Positions 6,632 to 15,535 of a DNA stretch of 64,000 bases are shown in pieces. The position numbers and the translations under genes are program-made. The DNA comes from Oscillospiraceae bacterium. Lineage in GTDB: Bacteria > Bacillota > Clostridia > Oscillospirales > SIG627. How positions within the stretch are numbered: the stretch's first letter is position 1; each line of letters starts with the position of its first letter. Where the stretch lies: positions 1-64,000 of the forward strand of contig SVRV01000003.1 in NCBI GenBank assembly GCA_015064635.1, read 5' to 3'. The notes beneath the pieces are model-generated. The model ran no database searches. It was not told the origin of the DNA and saw only the letters and a list, made by a program, of their open reading frames with translations.

Positions 6632-7358
6632 GACGTTCTTGTATGTAGTTTGCTATTATTTCGGCTTGATTTGTATTAGCGTAGTTTACGTGAGTTCCTT
6701 CAATTACACGCTCTTCCCAATCATCTCCTTCAAATCCAAAATGCCTCAAGGTCGACATAACAAGATGTGTTTGCTCAAGGCGGTTTTTCATATCATCCGT
6801 TGCCACCAGGAAAAGCATGGGGGGTAATACCTCGTGTGTGCCTATATGAAAGAGGGGAGCACTTTCGTCTATTATAACTCGTCTTGAGTCAATTCCTCTT
6901 TCTTTCAGTACGTTGAAATGTGCCGTTGGCTGACCCGCATCATGAATAAATCCCGAAATGTCCATAGGACTCATTTTATGGGCTTCAAGATATTTGTTGT
7001 CAAATGCCAACATCATTGAAAGATACGCTCCCGCAGAGCTTCCTCCCACATATATCCCGGTACATTTTCCGTATTGGGAAATATTCTTTTTTACCCACGC
7101 AACAGCTGATGCGGCATCAAGAATGAATTCCGGATAGGACGCCGAAGGGTATAATCTGTAATTTGCACACACGGTACATATGCCTTGATTTGCAAGTGTC
7201 TTGCCGAATTGAACAAAGCCGTCTTTACTGCCATTTACGATTCCACCACCGTGAAAAAATACAAAAACAGGGAATGTATCGGCATTGGGAACATAAATAT
7301 CCAGCTTTTGTCTTTCGTGATTTTCTTCGCAGTATGCTATATTATTTATTACTTTCAT
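6618..7358 (-). CDS. Alpha/beta-hydrolase esterase (HSL/BD-FAE-like)
   Basis: The 246-residue protein shows FFHGGGIVNGSKDGF near residue 35, the HGGG oxyanion-hole motif of hormone-sensitive-lipase-type carboxylesterases. GGSSAGAYLSMML near 105 carries the nucleophilic serine in GxSxG. The C-terminal HVNYAN provides the catalytic His, with an Asp probably near VATDDMKN. No signal peptide is seen, so it is cytosolic. Its start lies 17 bases inside the end of the upstream transporter gene, so both are made from one mRNA. The substrate is an unidentified ester. Confidence 0.85.
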   Translation of the reverse strand: MKVINNIAYCEENHERQKLDIYVPNADTFPVFVFFHGGGIVNGSKDGFVQFGKTLANQGICTVCANYRLYPSASYPEFILDAASAVAWVKKNISQYGKCTGIYVGGSSAGAYLSMMLAFDNKYLEAHKMSPMDISGFIHDAGQPTAHFNVLKERGIDSRRVIIDESAPLFHIGTHEVLPPMLFLVATDDMKNRLEQTHLVMSTLRHFGFEGDDWEERVIEGTHVNYANTNQAEIIANYIQERQKGL

Positions 7359-8235
7359 TTGCTTTACTCCTTTTTAAGTTTGAAATAGTGCCGCTTGCCA
7401 TAACAGCTCCCGCTACAACAAAGATAATTGCAAAGAGGATATTTCCGCTTGGTTTAATGCCATTTATAAAAAATGTTGCAATCGGGGTGAGGATAGGCTT
7501 TATGAAAAATGCAAGCGCCGCAGTTTGTGCTCCGCCAACCTTTATCGCAGAGAAGTATGTCCAATAGGCAATGCCCGAAACCGCAATTCCGGCATATAGA
7601 AGCAGCAATATGTTATTGCTTGAAACACCTCCAACAATGTCAATATTGCAGAAGAGAAGAACTATACCCAGCACAACACTTCCGAAAAGGAAGGAAAATC
7701 CGTTTTGAATAATACCGCTTACTCTCTTCATATATTGCTTGCTGACAACCGTGTAAATGCTGAATACCAGTGCCGCACAGAGTGCAAGGGCAACAGAAGC
7801 TAAATTGCTTCCCTTTGAGAAGTCGGCTGAAATCAACACGCCGATTATACAAAGAGCAACGCCTGCCCATTTGACACCCGACATTTTCGCCTTGAGAAAA
7901 ATTGCGGAAAGTACAATTGTTATAATTGAGTTTGATGAGAATATTATTGCTATTAGTGCAGGGGAGTCGGCAAGCTTTACGGCTATTTGCAAAACTACCA
8001 TACTTGCACAGATAAATACAACACCAAGAACTCCCATTATAAGAAAATCCTGCGCCTTTAGTTTAATTTTCTTTTGCTTTATTTCCCTTATTGAGAAGGG
8101 GAGAAGAATGAGAGCACCGATAAAAAATCGAATCGCAGTTATTGCATAGGGATTTATGTCCGCCGCAAAAAGCTTTGTTACCGGTTCATAGGTTGTAAAA
8201 AGTATTGCTGTTATAATTACATAGATAATACCCAT
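7342..8235 (-). CDS. EamA-domain (DMT superfamily) transporter
   Basis: The 297-residue protein has about ten transmembrane helices in two EamA repeats (roughly residues 3-140 and 150-285). It includes PYAITAIRFFIGALILLPFS, SPALIAIIFSSNSI and, in repeat two, AYWTYFSAIKVGGAQTAALA. Members are exporters or permeases of metabolites or drugs; the substrate is unknown. GGAGTGATAAACT precedes the ATG. It is transcribed away from the LysR regulator gene at 8363, the usual arrangement for a LysR target, and is translationally coupled to the esterase downstream. Confidence 0.88.
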   Translation of the reverse strand: MGIIYVIITAILFTTYEPVTKLFAADINPYAITAIRFFIGALILLPFSIREIKQKKIKLKAQDFLIMGVLGVVFICASMVVLQIAVKLADSPALIAIIFSSNSIITIVLSAIFLKAKMSGVKWAGVALCIIGVLISADFSKGSNLASVALALCAALVFSIYTVVSKQYMKRVSGIIQNGFSFLFGSVVLGIVLLFCNIDIVGGVSSNNILLLLYAGIAVSGIAYWTYFSAIKVGGAQTAALAFFIKPILTPIATFFINGIKPSGNILFAIIFVVAGAVMASGTISNLKRSKANESNK

Positions 8236-8258
8236 AGTTTATCACTCCTTTTTTGCAT

Positions 8259-8287
8259 ATTATAAACTCTTTTTACAATATTGTAAA
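8259..8287 (-). promoter_or_regulatory. Transporter-esterase promoter overlapped by a 16-bp palindrome
   Basis: On the minus strand TTTACA (8282-8287) and TATAAT (8259-8264) are 17 bases apart. The perfect palindrome TTTACAATATTGTAAA (8272-8287) covers the -35 box and fits the T-N11-A pattern of LysR-type binding sites. Confidence 0.75.
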
Positions 8288-8307
8288 GCATTAAATAAAA
8301 TGCAGTG

Positions 8308-8344
8308 ACCATAACTTGACAGTTATGGTAAAGTGAGCTATAAT
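8308..8344 (+). promoter_or_regulatory. LysR-gene promoter with 9-bp dyad operator
   Basis: TTGACA (8316-8321), 17 bases and TATAAT (8339-8344) form a consensus promoter. ACCATAACT (8308-8316) and AGTTATGGT (8321-8329) are a perfect inverted repeat around TGAC, straddling the -35 box. Autorepression by the LysR protein is the simplest reading. Confidence 0.8.
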
Positions 8345-8362
8345 AGTTTCAGAGGTGATTAA

Positions 8363-9214
8363 ATGGAGCTTTTACAGCTTATGTATTTTTGCCATGCGGC
8401 GAAAAATGAAAACTTTTCCAAAACCGCCAAGGAGTTTAACGTTCCTGCTTCAAACATTTCTCAAAGTATTCACCGACTTGAAAAGGAGCTTCAGGTGCAG
8501 CTTTTTGACCGTAGTGCAAATAAAATCAAGCTGAATCACAGAGGAGAGCTTTTCTTTGAAAATATAAACACGGCTTTCTCCTTTATTGCCAAGGCAAAGG
8601 ATGCGGTGAAGGATACAGATAAGATTTCGGGAGAGATACGACTGCTTGTTGAAACCAACAGACGTATTGTTACCAAGGCTGTGGAGCTTTTTTCGAAAAA
8701 GCATAAAAGTGTTTCTTTTTTTATAAATAATTCTCACGATGAAAACGTTGATAACTACGATATAATAATTACAGACAGAATTATTCAGGGTAAATCTTTC
8801 AAAAGCGTTCCTCTTGTTGCCGAGAACTTTCTCTTGGCGGCAAAAAAGGATTATCCCTTGCCGAGGTCTGAAAGTCTGTCGGTTCAAGACCTTGCAAACG
8901 AGCGCTTCGTTACTATGGATAATGATTCGGGTATGTATAAGGTGACAAATGAAATATGCTCAAGGGCAGGCTTTTCACCGAATATTGTTATACATAGCGA
9001 TGACCCGTTTTACGTAAGAAAGTACATAGAAATGGGACTTGGTATTGCATTTGTTCCTGCCGTATCATGGGAAGGAATGTTTTCCGACGATATAATTCTC
9101 AAAAAAATCACCGACTACACACGTTACACAAACGCTTTTTACAATTCGGGAGTCTATTTATCAAGGGCGGTAAAGGAATTTTTGAACACGTTAACAGACG
9201 TGTCAAACGATTAA
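8363..9214 (+). CDS. LysR-family transcriptional regulator
   Basis: The 283-residue protein opens with a winged helix-turn-helix (residues 1-60: LLQLMYFCHAAKNENFSKTA, then FNVPASNISQSIHRLEKEL and QLFDRS). A substrate-binding domain follows, with the end segment YVRKYIEMGLGIAFVPA typical of the family. The effector is unknown. Divergent orientation and the palindromes at the two promoters imply control of the EamA transporter and esterase and of itself. The methyltransferase-like gene follows 16 bases downstream and is probably co-transcribed. Confidence 0.92.
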   Translation: MELLQLMYFCHAAKNENFSKTAKEFNVPASNISQSIHRLEKELQVQLFDRSANKIKLNHRGELFFENINTAFSFIAKAKDAVKDTDKISGEIRLLVETNRRIVTKAVELFSKKHKSVSFFINNSHDENVDNYDIIITDRIIQGKSFKSVPLVAENFLLAAKKDYPLPRSESLSVQDLANERFVTMDNDSGMYKVTNEICSRAGFSPNIVIHSDDPFYVRKYIEMGLGIAFVPAVSWEGMFSDDIILKKITDYTRYTNAFYNSGVYLSRAVKEFLNTLTDVSND

Positions 9215-9230
9215 ACAGAAAGGCTATGTT

Positions 9231-9902
9231 ATGACCTTAAAATTATTTATTCAGGCAGTTTTGAAATTCGTATTGGGTATTGTATTGGTGGGCGTTTTGA
9301 TTTTTTTGCCTGCAGGCACAATTTCGTTCTTTAACGGATGGCTTTTGATGGGAGTACTGTTTATCCCGATGCTCATTGCAGGCGTATTTATGATGCTTAA
9401 AAATCCAAGCCTTTTGGCAAGCCGACTTGATGCAAAAGAAAAGCAAAGAGAACAAGGACTCGTTGTAAAACTCAGCGGTCTGATGTTTGTTTTGGGATTT
9501 GTTGTGGCGGGACTTGATTTTCGCTTTGGTTGGTATGCTTTGCCGAAGGGAGTATCAATGGGAGCGGCTGTTGTTTTTCTTGTATCCTATGTCCTTTATG
9601 CCGAGGTGATGAGAGAAAACACATATCTCAGCCGTACAATCGAGGTGCAAGAGAATCAAAAGGTAATTGACACCGGACTTTATGGAATTGTAAGACATCC
9701 TATGTACGGCGTGACAGTGATTATGTTTTTGTCAATTCCCATAATACTCGGTTCACTGTTTTCGCTTATAGTATTTTTTGCCTATCCGTTTATAATTGCT
9801 TACCGAATCAAAAACGAAGAAATTTTTCTTGAAAAAGAACTGTCAGGGTATAGTGAATATAAGGAAAAAGTAAAATACAGATTAATTCCTTTTATATGGT
9901 AG
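9231..9902 (+). CDS. Isoprenylcysteine methyltransferase-like membrane protein
   Basis: The 223-residue protein has about five transmembrane helices. The region ENTYLSRTIEVQENQKVIDT followed by GLYGIVRHPMYGV is the cofactor-binding signature of the ICMT/PEMT superfamily; the RHPxY motif is intact. Bacterial members methylate poorly known membrane substrates. AGAAAGGCT serves as ribosome site 16 bases after the LysR gene, suggesting an operon with it. No substrate can be given. Confidence 0.85.
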   Translation: MTLKLFIQAVLKFVLGIVLVGVLIFLPAGTISFFNGWLLMGVLFIPMLIAGVFMMLKNPSLLASRLDAKEKQREQGLVVKLSGLMFVLGFVVAGLDFRFGWYALPKGVSMGAAVVFLVSYVLYAEVMRENTYLSRTIEVQENQKVIDTGLYGIVRHPMYGVTVIMFLSIPIILGSLFSLIVFFAYPFIIAYRIKNEEIFLEKELSGYSEYKEKVKYRLIPFIW

Positions 9903-9942
9903 GAAACAGTTTAAAAAAATACTTATTTGGAAACAATTTCTA

Positions 9943-9971
9943 TTGCAAAAAGAAATAAACTGTGTTATCAT
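9943..9971 (+). promoter_or_regulatory. Predicted promoter of the aminopeptidase gene
   Basis: TTGCAA (9943-9948), 17 bases, TATCAT (9966-9971), 21 bases before the chosen start codon. Confidence 0.6.
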
Positions 9972-9992
9972 TATTCTGTATCGGAGGTAGTT

Positions 9993-11219
9993 ATGAAAAA
10001 GAGATTGTTAAAGAATTATGCCCGTCTTATCGTAAAGTCGGGAATCAACATAAAGAAGGGGCAGGACGTTGTTGTACGTGCCGACCTTGACCAGACAGAA
10101 TTTGTAATGAGCGTTGTAGAGGAATGCTACAAGGCGGGTGCGAGAAAGGTTGAAGTTGAGTGGGATATTCAGAAGCTCACAAAGCTTCATCAGAAATATC
10201 GTTCTCTTGAGACTCTTTCCACTGTGGAAAAGTGGGAGGAGGCAAGAATGGAGCACAGATGCGAAAAGCTCCCTTGTATGATTTATCTTGTATCCGAAGA
10301 CCCTGACGGTCTTGACGGAATGGACGGAGAAAAATATGCAAAATCCTCTCAGGCAAGATATAAGATTGTAAAGCCATACCGTGACAGAATGGACAACAAG
10401 TATCAGTGGTGTATTGCCGCTGTACCCGGTGAAGCGTGGGCAAAAAAGATGTTCCCCGATTTGTCAGCAAAAAAAGCGGTTGAAAAGCTGTGGGAGGCAA
10501 TACTTTATACATCCCGTGCCGACGGTCCCGATCCCATAAAGGCGTGGAAGGAGCACAATGACTATATCAGAGGAAAGTGCGATATACTCAATGCTCTTGG
10601 ATTGGACAGTCTTGAATATTCCGCATCAAACGGCACCTCTCTCAAGGTGGGGCTCATTGACGGCACCGTATTTATGGGAGGCTGTGAGGACACACTGCAG
10701 GGAAGAGGCTTCAATGCAAATATTCCCAGCGAAGAGGTTTTCATTTCCCCCGACAGAGACAGAGCGGAGGGAATAGTGTATTCCACACGTCCTCTTTCTT
10801 ACAATGGACAGCTTATAGAAAACTTCAGCGTTCGTTTTGAAAACGGAAAGGTAACAGAGGTTCACGCAGAAAAGAACGAGGAGCTTTTAAAGCAGCTTGT
10901 TTCTATGGACGACGGAGCCGCTCACCTTGGTGAATGTGCGCTCGTGCCCTACGATTCGCCTATACGCAAATCCGAGCTTACCTTCTACAATACTCTTTTT
11001 GATGAAAATTCCGCTTGTCACCTGGCACTCGGTGCAGGATTTACAAATACTCTCGTAGGCTACGACAAGCTTACTGTGGAGGAATGTCACAAGAGGGGAA
11101 TAAACGAATCCATGGTACACGAGGATTTCATGATCGGTACACCCGATTTGAAAATTGTAGGGAACAAAAAGGATGGTACTTCCGTCTTAATATTTGAGAA
11201 CGGAAATTGGGCTATATAA
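9993..11219 (+). CDS. M29-family aminopeptidase (PepS/AmpS type)
   Basis: This cytosolic metallo-aminopeptidase has 408 residues, the usual size for the family. The N-terminus MKKRLLKNYARLIVKSGINI leads into the typical VVVRADLDQTEFV segment. The C-terminal metal-binding part is clear: HLGECALVPYDSPI, FYNTLFDENSACHLALGAGF and MVHEDFMIGTPDL supply Glu, His and Asp ligands for two metals. A frame open from 9927 is longer, but CGGAGGTAGTT precedes ATG at 9993, which also follows the promoter. It releases N-terminal residues from peptides; the preferred residue is unknown. The secreted transglutaminase gene follows 22 bases behind. Confidence 0.92.
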   Translation: MKKRLLKNYARLIVKSGINIKKGQDVVVRADLDQTEFVMSVVEECYKAGARKVEVEWDIQKLTKLHQKYRSLETLSTVEKWEEARMEHRCEKLPCMIYLVSEDPDGLDGMDGEKYAKSSQARYKIVKPYRDRMDNKYQWCIAAVPGEAWAKKMFPDLSAKKAVEKLWEAILYTSRADGPDPIKAWKEHNDYIRGKCDILNALGLDSLEYSASNGTSLKVGLIDGTVFMGGCEDTLQGRGFNANIPSEEVFISPDRDRAEGIVYSTRPLSYNGQLIENFSVRFENGKVTEVHAEKNEELLKQLVSMDDGAAHLGECALVPYDSPIRKSELTFYNTLFDENSACHLALGAGFTNTLVGYDKLTVEECHKRGINESMVHEDFMIGTPDLKIVGNKKDGTSVLIFENGNWAI

Positions 11220-11241
11220 AGCCAAAAAGGAAGGAAAAATT

Positions 11242-12777
11242 ATGAAAAAGATTGTAACTGCTTTATTCGTTTGCATTGTATCTTTGGTTATGGCTTTGTC
11301 TGCATCTGCGATGAAGGCAGAAAAGTTTACCACGACCAACGATGCGTACGGATTTAAGTTTGAGATAACCGAAGAGGGAATGAATGTATCCGGCTGTGTT
11401 TATCAGGAAAAAATGATGCACCTTATCATAAGAACCACAGAGGATTACATGGTAAATATTTCCCCCGAGGTAGGCTTTAAAACAGTTGTGAAGCTTCCCG
11501 AAGGTGATGTTGATAAGGTGGATTTGGGAATATACGTGGGACAGAAAATTGATTCCACCTTCATCGGACTTTTCTTCGGCGGCGATATCGTTCTTGAAAA
11601 GATTGACGGAAAATGGTTCTTTATTATCGACGATAACGTTTACAACAGCAATTTGAAATGGCGCTCCGGTTGGATCGATCCCACAAGCTGGCTTGACAGA
11701 AAGCAGCCCGAAAGTGTTAAATTTATTACAGCAAATGTTATAAAGGACGTCAAAGGCAATTATGCCAAGGCTGAGGCTATACACCACTGGGTAGCCGACA
11801 ACATCTATTACGACAAGGATTATGCGCTTAACACAAAATCATATACATCTCTTACACCTACCGAGGTACTTACCTCAAGAGTGAGCGTTTGCGAAGGATA
11901 TGCAAATCTTACAGCCGCAATGCTTAATGCTGCAGGTATCCCCGCTGTAACCGTGAAGGGGTATTCTCTCGGATTCGGAGGAGAGAAATCATGGGACGAA
12001 GTACCTGCAACTGCTGAGGCGAATCATATGTGGGTAGAAGCATACGTAGACGGGAATTGGATAATCATGGACCCCACCTGGGACAGTAAGAATATGTATA
12101 ACAAGGGCAAGAAGGAAAAGAATCTTCCCGTATCATACAGATACTTTGATATGACACCCGAAATGCTTTCAATGAAGCATAAGATACTTGACCGCCCTAA
12201 CCTGTACGGCAAGGAAGGTGTTTCGGATTGGGCGGACACCGAGGTAAGAGCCGCTTATTCCAACGGACTTCTTATTGACTCTATACGCACTACTATGAAG
12301 GATAGAATAACCAGAGAGGAATTTTGCGACCTGGTCATTAATTTCCTTAACGTTAAATTCGGGGAGACAACCGAAGTGCTCCTTGAATCAAGAGGACTTC
12401 AATTGGATTATTCATTCTTTGCCGATACCTCGGATTATAATATCCTTGCGGCAAACGCTTTGGGAATTGTATTCGGTAAGGAAAACAATATGTTTGACCC
12501 ATACGGGTTTATAACAAGACAGGAAGCGGCTGTTATGCTTCAGCGTACGGCGAAGGTGCTTGGCGTAACCGAGCCCAACGATGTGAAGTTTACATTCGCC
12601 GATTCCGCTGAATTCCCATCGTGGAGTGCCGCTGCCATTGATTTCGTGTCTGCTTCAGTCAATGCAGAGGGCAGAAGAGTAATGGGCGGCGTTGAGAATA
12701 ACAAATTTGCCCCTAAAGGCAACTATACAAAGGAACAGTCTGTTTTGACTATATACAGACTTTTTACCGCATATTAA
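11242..12777 (+). CDS. Secreted transglutaminase-like protein with SLH domains
   Basis: The protein has 511 residues. A signal peptide (MKKIVTALFVCIVSLVMALS, cleavage after about residue 23) is followed by a beta-rich region of about 120 residues. A transglutaminase/protease-fold domain then spans about 170-285, with the triad Cys217 (SVCEGYANL), His262 (EANHMWVEAY) and Asp277 (IIMDPTWD). The last 190 residues contain SLH motifs (DWADTEVRAAYSNGLL, FDPYGFITRQEAAVMLQR, APKGNYTKEQSVLTIYRLF) that bind pyruvylated cell-wall polymers. It probably acts on wall peptides or proteins from a wall-bound position. AAAGGAAGGAAAAATT decides the start; an ATG at 11194 lies inside the aminopeptidase gene. It is probably co-transcribed with that gene. 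Confidence 0.9.
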   Translation: MKKIVTALFVCIVSLVMALSASAMKAEKFTTTNDAYGFKFEITEEGMNVSGCVYQEKMMHLIIRTTEDYMVNISPEVGFKTVVKLPEGDVDKVDLGIYVGQKIDSTFIGLFFGGDIVLEKIDGKWFFIIDDNVYNSNLKWRSGWIDPTSWLDRKQPESVKFITANVIKDVKGNYAKAEAIHHWVADNIYYDKDYALNTKSYTSLTPTEVLTSRVSVCEGYANLTAAMLNAAGIPAVTVKGYSLGFGGEKSWDEVPATAEANHMWVEAYVDGNWIIMDPTWDSKNMYNKGKKEKNLPVSYRYFDMTPEMLSMKHKILDRPNLYGKEGVSDWADTEVRAAYSNGLLIDSIRTTMKDRITREEFCDLVINFLNVKFGETTEVLLESRGLQLDYSFFADTSDYNILAANALGIVFGKENNMFDPYGFITRQEAAVMLQRTAKVLGVTEPNDVKFTFADSAEFPSWSAAAIDFVSASVNAEGRRVMGGVENNKFAPKGNYTKEQSVLTIYRLFTAY

Positions 12778-12820
12778 AAAATGTATAAAAACCCTTTACA
12801 AATTTGTGCCATTTTACATA

Positions 12821-12849
12821 TTGCTTTTTTTCGATAAAGGTGATATAGT
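12821..12849 (+). promoter_or_regulatory. Predicted promoter of the DUF1846 gene
   Basis: TTGCTT (12821-12826), 17 bases, TATAGT (12844-12849); it leaves a leader of about 60 bases. Confidence 0.55.
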
Positions 12850-12877
12850 ATATAGGGCACCCATGTGAGGTAATCTG

Positions 12878-12900
12878 AGCGTCTCCTTGAAGGAGATGCT
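12878..12900 (+). promoter_or_regulatory. Leader hairpin before the DUF1846 gene
   Basis: AGCGTCTCC (12878-12886) pairs with GGAGATGCT (12892-12900), one G-T pair, loop TTGAA, followed by TTTGATTTTG. It lies between the promoter and the ribosome site, so it may be an attenuator or a stabilising 5' structure. Confidence 0.45.
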
Positions 12901-12918
12901 TTTGATTTTGGAGGAAGT

Positions 12919-14406
12919 ATGCATAAAATAGGATTTGACAACAGTAAGTATATCGCAATGCAATCTCAGAAGATAAGAGACCGCATTGACTTCTTTGGAG
13001 GAAAGCTGTATCTTGAATTCGGCGGAAAGCTGTTTGACGATTTTCACGCTTCAAGAGTATTGCCGGGATTTAGCCCTGACAGTAAGGTCAAGATGCTCAT
13101 GGAGCTCAAGGACAGTGCCGAAATTGTTATTGTTATAAGTGCCGATGCAATAGAAAAGAATAAAAGAAGAGGGGACCTTGGTATTACATACGACCTTGAT
13201 GCCCTCAGACTCATTGACGCCTTTCGTGGGATAGGTCTCTATGTCGGCAGTGTCGTAATAACTCACTTTAACTCTCAGCCTGCTGCATGCGCCTTTGAAA
13301 AACGCCTTGCAACTTTGGGAATCAGATCTTACAGACATTATCTCATTCCGGATTATCCCTCCGATATCCCGCTTATTGTCAGTGATAACGGATTCGGTCA
13401 AAATGATTATATCGAAACAGAGCGTTCTCTCGTTATCGTGACCGCTCCCGGTCCCGGTAGTGGAAAAATGGCAACCTGTCTTTCGCAGCTTTACCACGAC
13501 CACAAACGAGGCATAAAATCGGGATACGCAAAATTTGAAACCTTCCCCGTATGGAATCTGCCTATTAGCCATCCGGTTAATCTTGCTTATGAGGCGGCGA
13601 CAGCCGACCTGAATGACATGAATATGATTGACCCATTCCATCTTGAGGCATACGGCGAAACCACTGTAAATTATAACCGTGACGTTGAGATATTCCCCGT
13701 GCTCAATGCGATGCTGGAAAAGATACTCGGTGTTTCTCCTTACAAGAGCCCCACAGACATGGGCGTAAATATGGCGGGTAACTGTATCTACGATGACGAT
13801 GCGGTATGCGATGCGGCACGTCAGGAAATACTCCGCCGCTATTACACCGCACTTTCCTCGGTAAGACAGGGAATGTCCGAAGGTAACGAGGTTAAACGCC
13901 TTGAGCTTATTATGAATAAGCTCGGAATATCAAAGGAATGTCGTCCCATTGTTGATGTTGCTGTTCAAAGGGCGGAGGAAACAGGTGCACCTGCGGTTGC
14001 AATTGAGCTTCCCGACGGAAGCATAATCGACGGCAAGACTTCTTCGCTTCTCGGCGCATCTGCGGCGGCTATTCTGAATTCGCTTAAGGCTCTTGCAAAT
14101 ATTCCCCATGACGTGATGCTTATTTCGCCTACGGTTATTGAGCCCATTCAGAGTCTTAAGACAAATGTGCTGGGAAATCATAACCCAAGACTCCATATTG
14201 ATGAAATACTGATTGCACTTTCAATCAGTGCCGTAACAGATAAAACTGCGGCTCTTGCCATGGAGCAGATACCCAAACTTAAAAACTGCGAGGCACATTC
14301 AACTGTAATTTTGTCCAGGGTTGACGAAATGGTATTCCAGAAGCTTGGTATAAACCTCACCTGCGAGCCTAAATACCAGACTAAAAAGCTTTACCATCAA
14401 AGATAA
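12919..14406 (+). CDS. DUF1846-domain protein
   Basis: The 495-residue cytosolic protein matches DUF1846 along its length. It begins MHKIGFDNSKYIAMQSQKIR and contains DRIDFFGGKLYLEFGGKLFD, VITHFNSQPAACAFEKRL, then TAPGPGSGKMATCLSQLYHD. The last segment has a P-loop-like GPGSGKMA. Members are widespread in Firmicutes and structures are known, but the reaction is unknown; they have been described as ATP-dependent-protease-like from annotation only. GGAGGAAGT precedes ATG. The gene stands alone between its own promoter and terminator. Confidence 0.9.
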   Translation: MHKIGFDNSKYIAMQSQKIRDRIDFFGGKLYLEFGGKLFDDFHASRVLPGFSPDSKVKMLMELKDSAEIVIVISADAIEKNKRRGDLGITYDLDALRLIDAFRGIGLYVGSVVITHFNSQPAACAFEKRLATLGIRSYRHYLIPDYPSDIPLIVSDNGFGQNDYIETERSLVIVTAPGPGSGKMATCLSQLYHDHKRGIKSGYAKFETFPVWNLPISHPVNLAYEAATADLNDMNMIDPFHLEAYGETTVNYNRDVEIFPVLNAMLEKILGVSPYKSPTDMGVNMAGNCIYDDDAVCDAARQEILRRYYTALSSVRQGMSEGNEVKRLELIMNKLGISKECRPIVDVAVQRAEETGAPAVAIELPDGSIIDGKTSSLLGASAAAILNSLKALANIPHDVMLISPTVIEPIQSLKTNVLGNHNPRLHIDEILIALSISAVTDKTAALAMEQIPKLKNCEAHSTVILSRVDEMVFQKLGINLTCEPKYQTKKLYHQR

Positions 14407-14410
14407 AATG

Positions 14411-14447
14411 AAAAGGAGATGTAAAATTGTGTTACATCTCCTTTTTT
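14411..14447 (+). terminator. Intrinsic terminator after DUF1846
   Basis: AAAAGGAGATGTAA (14411-14424) pairs perfectly with TTACATCTCCTTTT (14432-14445), followed by TT; a strong 14-bp stem. Confidence 0.9.
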
Positions 14448-14449
14448 GG

Positions 14450-14478
14450 TTGACAAATACAGACAATTATGTTATAAT
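14450..14478 (+). promoter_or_regulatory. Consensus promoter of the SLH-protein gene
   Basis: Perfect TTGACA (14450-14455) and TATAAT (14473-14478) with a 17-base spacer, 30 bases before the start codon. This predicts very high expression. Confidence 0.88.
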
Positions 14479-14508
14479 ACTTCTACTTTAATTTAACGGA
14501 GGTACAAA

Positions 14509-15522
14509 ATGAAAAAGTTACTTGTTTTAATTTGTGCAATGGTTCTTTTGGTTATGTCTGTTGCAGTAATAGCAACTGCTGCAGAGTTCCCCTTCAAGGA
14601 CGTTGCAAATGACATCTGGTACTACGACGCTGTCAAGACAGCATACGAAATGAATCTTATCAACGGAAAGGGTGCAACCGACACCTACAAGCCCGATGAT
14701 AACATGACCTACGCAGAGGCTATTAAGCTTGCCGCTTGTATGAACCAGCTTCACACAACAGGTAAGGTTACTCTTGTGAATGGCACTGCAAATTGGTATG
14801 ACACATACGTTGAATACTGTAAGACCAACGGTATCATAACCAAGGATTACAACTACAACGAAAAGGCAACACGTTCGGGATATATGGAAATCTTCGCAAA
14901 GGCACTTCCCGATTCCGCTCTTGAAGCGATGAATAACGTGCCCGACAACTTCATCCCCGACGTTAAGATGGACGCTCCTTACGCAGCTGCAGTATACAAG
15001 CTTTACAGAGCAGGTATCCTTGCGGGCGTGGATGCAAAGAACAACTGTGCACCCGCTTCAAACATCAAGAGAAGCGAAGTTGCTGTTATCCTCACCAGAA
15101 TGATGGTTAAGGAGAAGAGAGTTGCAGTTGGACTTCCCAAGGAAGAGCTTGATCCCGGAACACTTTCAGCCGAGGACGAAAAGATTTACAAGAGAAACAA
15201 GTCATCTATGGAAAGACTTGCAAAGGAAATGGCTGAAACTTCTGCTATGGCAACTGTAGGTAACTCGTACAGCTACACAGTTAACTCAATGAAGGTACTC
15301 AAGTCCGACAATTACTTCAGATACGTTGTCAGCATGAGCATTACAAACATTTCTGTATCAGGTACCGACCAGCTTTACTTTGAGGTGCTTATCAGAACAT
15401 CAACCGACATGGAAAACCATGAGGTTTATAAGGTTTCTACCAAGATTACAGAGGATGACATGAAGGCAGCAGGCTGGGGAACAAGACCCGATAACTTCGG
15501 TGCAGAACCCGCAGACGAATAA
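14509..15522 (+). CDS. Secreted SLH-domain protein
   Basis: The protein has 337 residues: a signal peptide (MKKLLVLICAMVLLVMSVAV, ending near ATAA), then three SLH-type repeats over about 25-205. Their markers are FKDVANDIWYYDAVKTAYEM, NWYDTYVEYCKTNGII and APYAAAVYKLYRAGILAGVD with KRSEVAVILTRM. A unique C-terminal domain of about 120 residues follows (SYSYTVNSMKVLKSDNYFRY...), beta-rich, unrecognised. The consensus promoter and strong AACGGAGGTAC ribosome site predict an abundant cell-wall protein. Codon use is biased toward that of the ribosomal genes. It stands alone between terminators. Confidence 0.88.
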   Translation: MKKLLVLICAMVLLVMSVAVIATAAEFPFKDVANDIWYYDAVKTAYEMNLINGKGATDTYKPDDNMTYAEAIKLAACMNQLHTTGKVTLVNGTANWYDTYVEYCKTNGIITKDYNYNEKATRSGYMEIFAKALPDSALEAMNNVPDNFIPDVKMDAPYAAAVYKLYRAGILAGVDAKNNCAPASNIKRSEVAVILTRMMVKEKRVAVGLPKEELDPGTLSAEDEKIYKRNKSSMERLAKEMAETSAMATVGNSYSYTVNSMKVLKSDNYFRYVVSMSITNISVSGTDQLYFEVLIRTSTDMENHEVYKVSTKITEDDMKAAGWGTRPDNFGAEPADE

Positions 15523-15535
15523 TCCAGAACAAACG

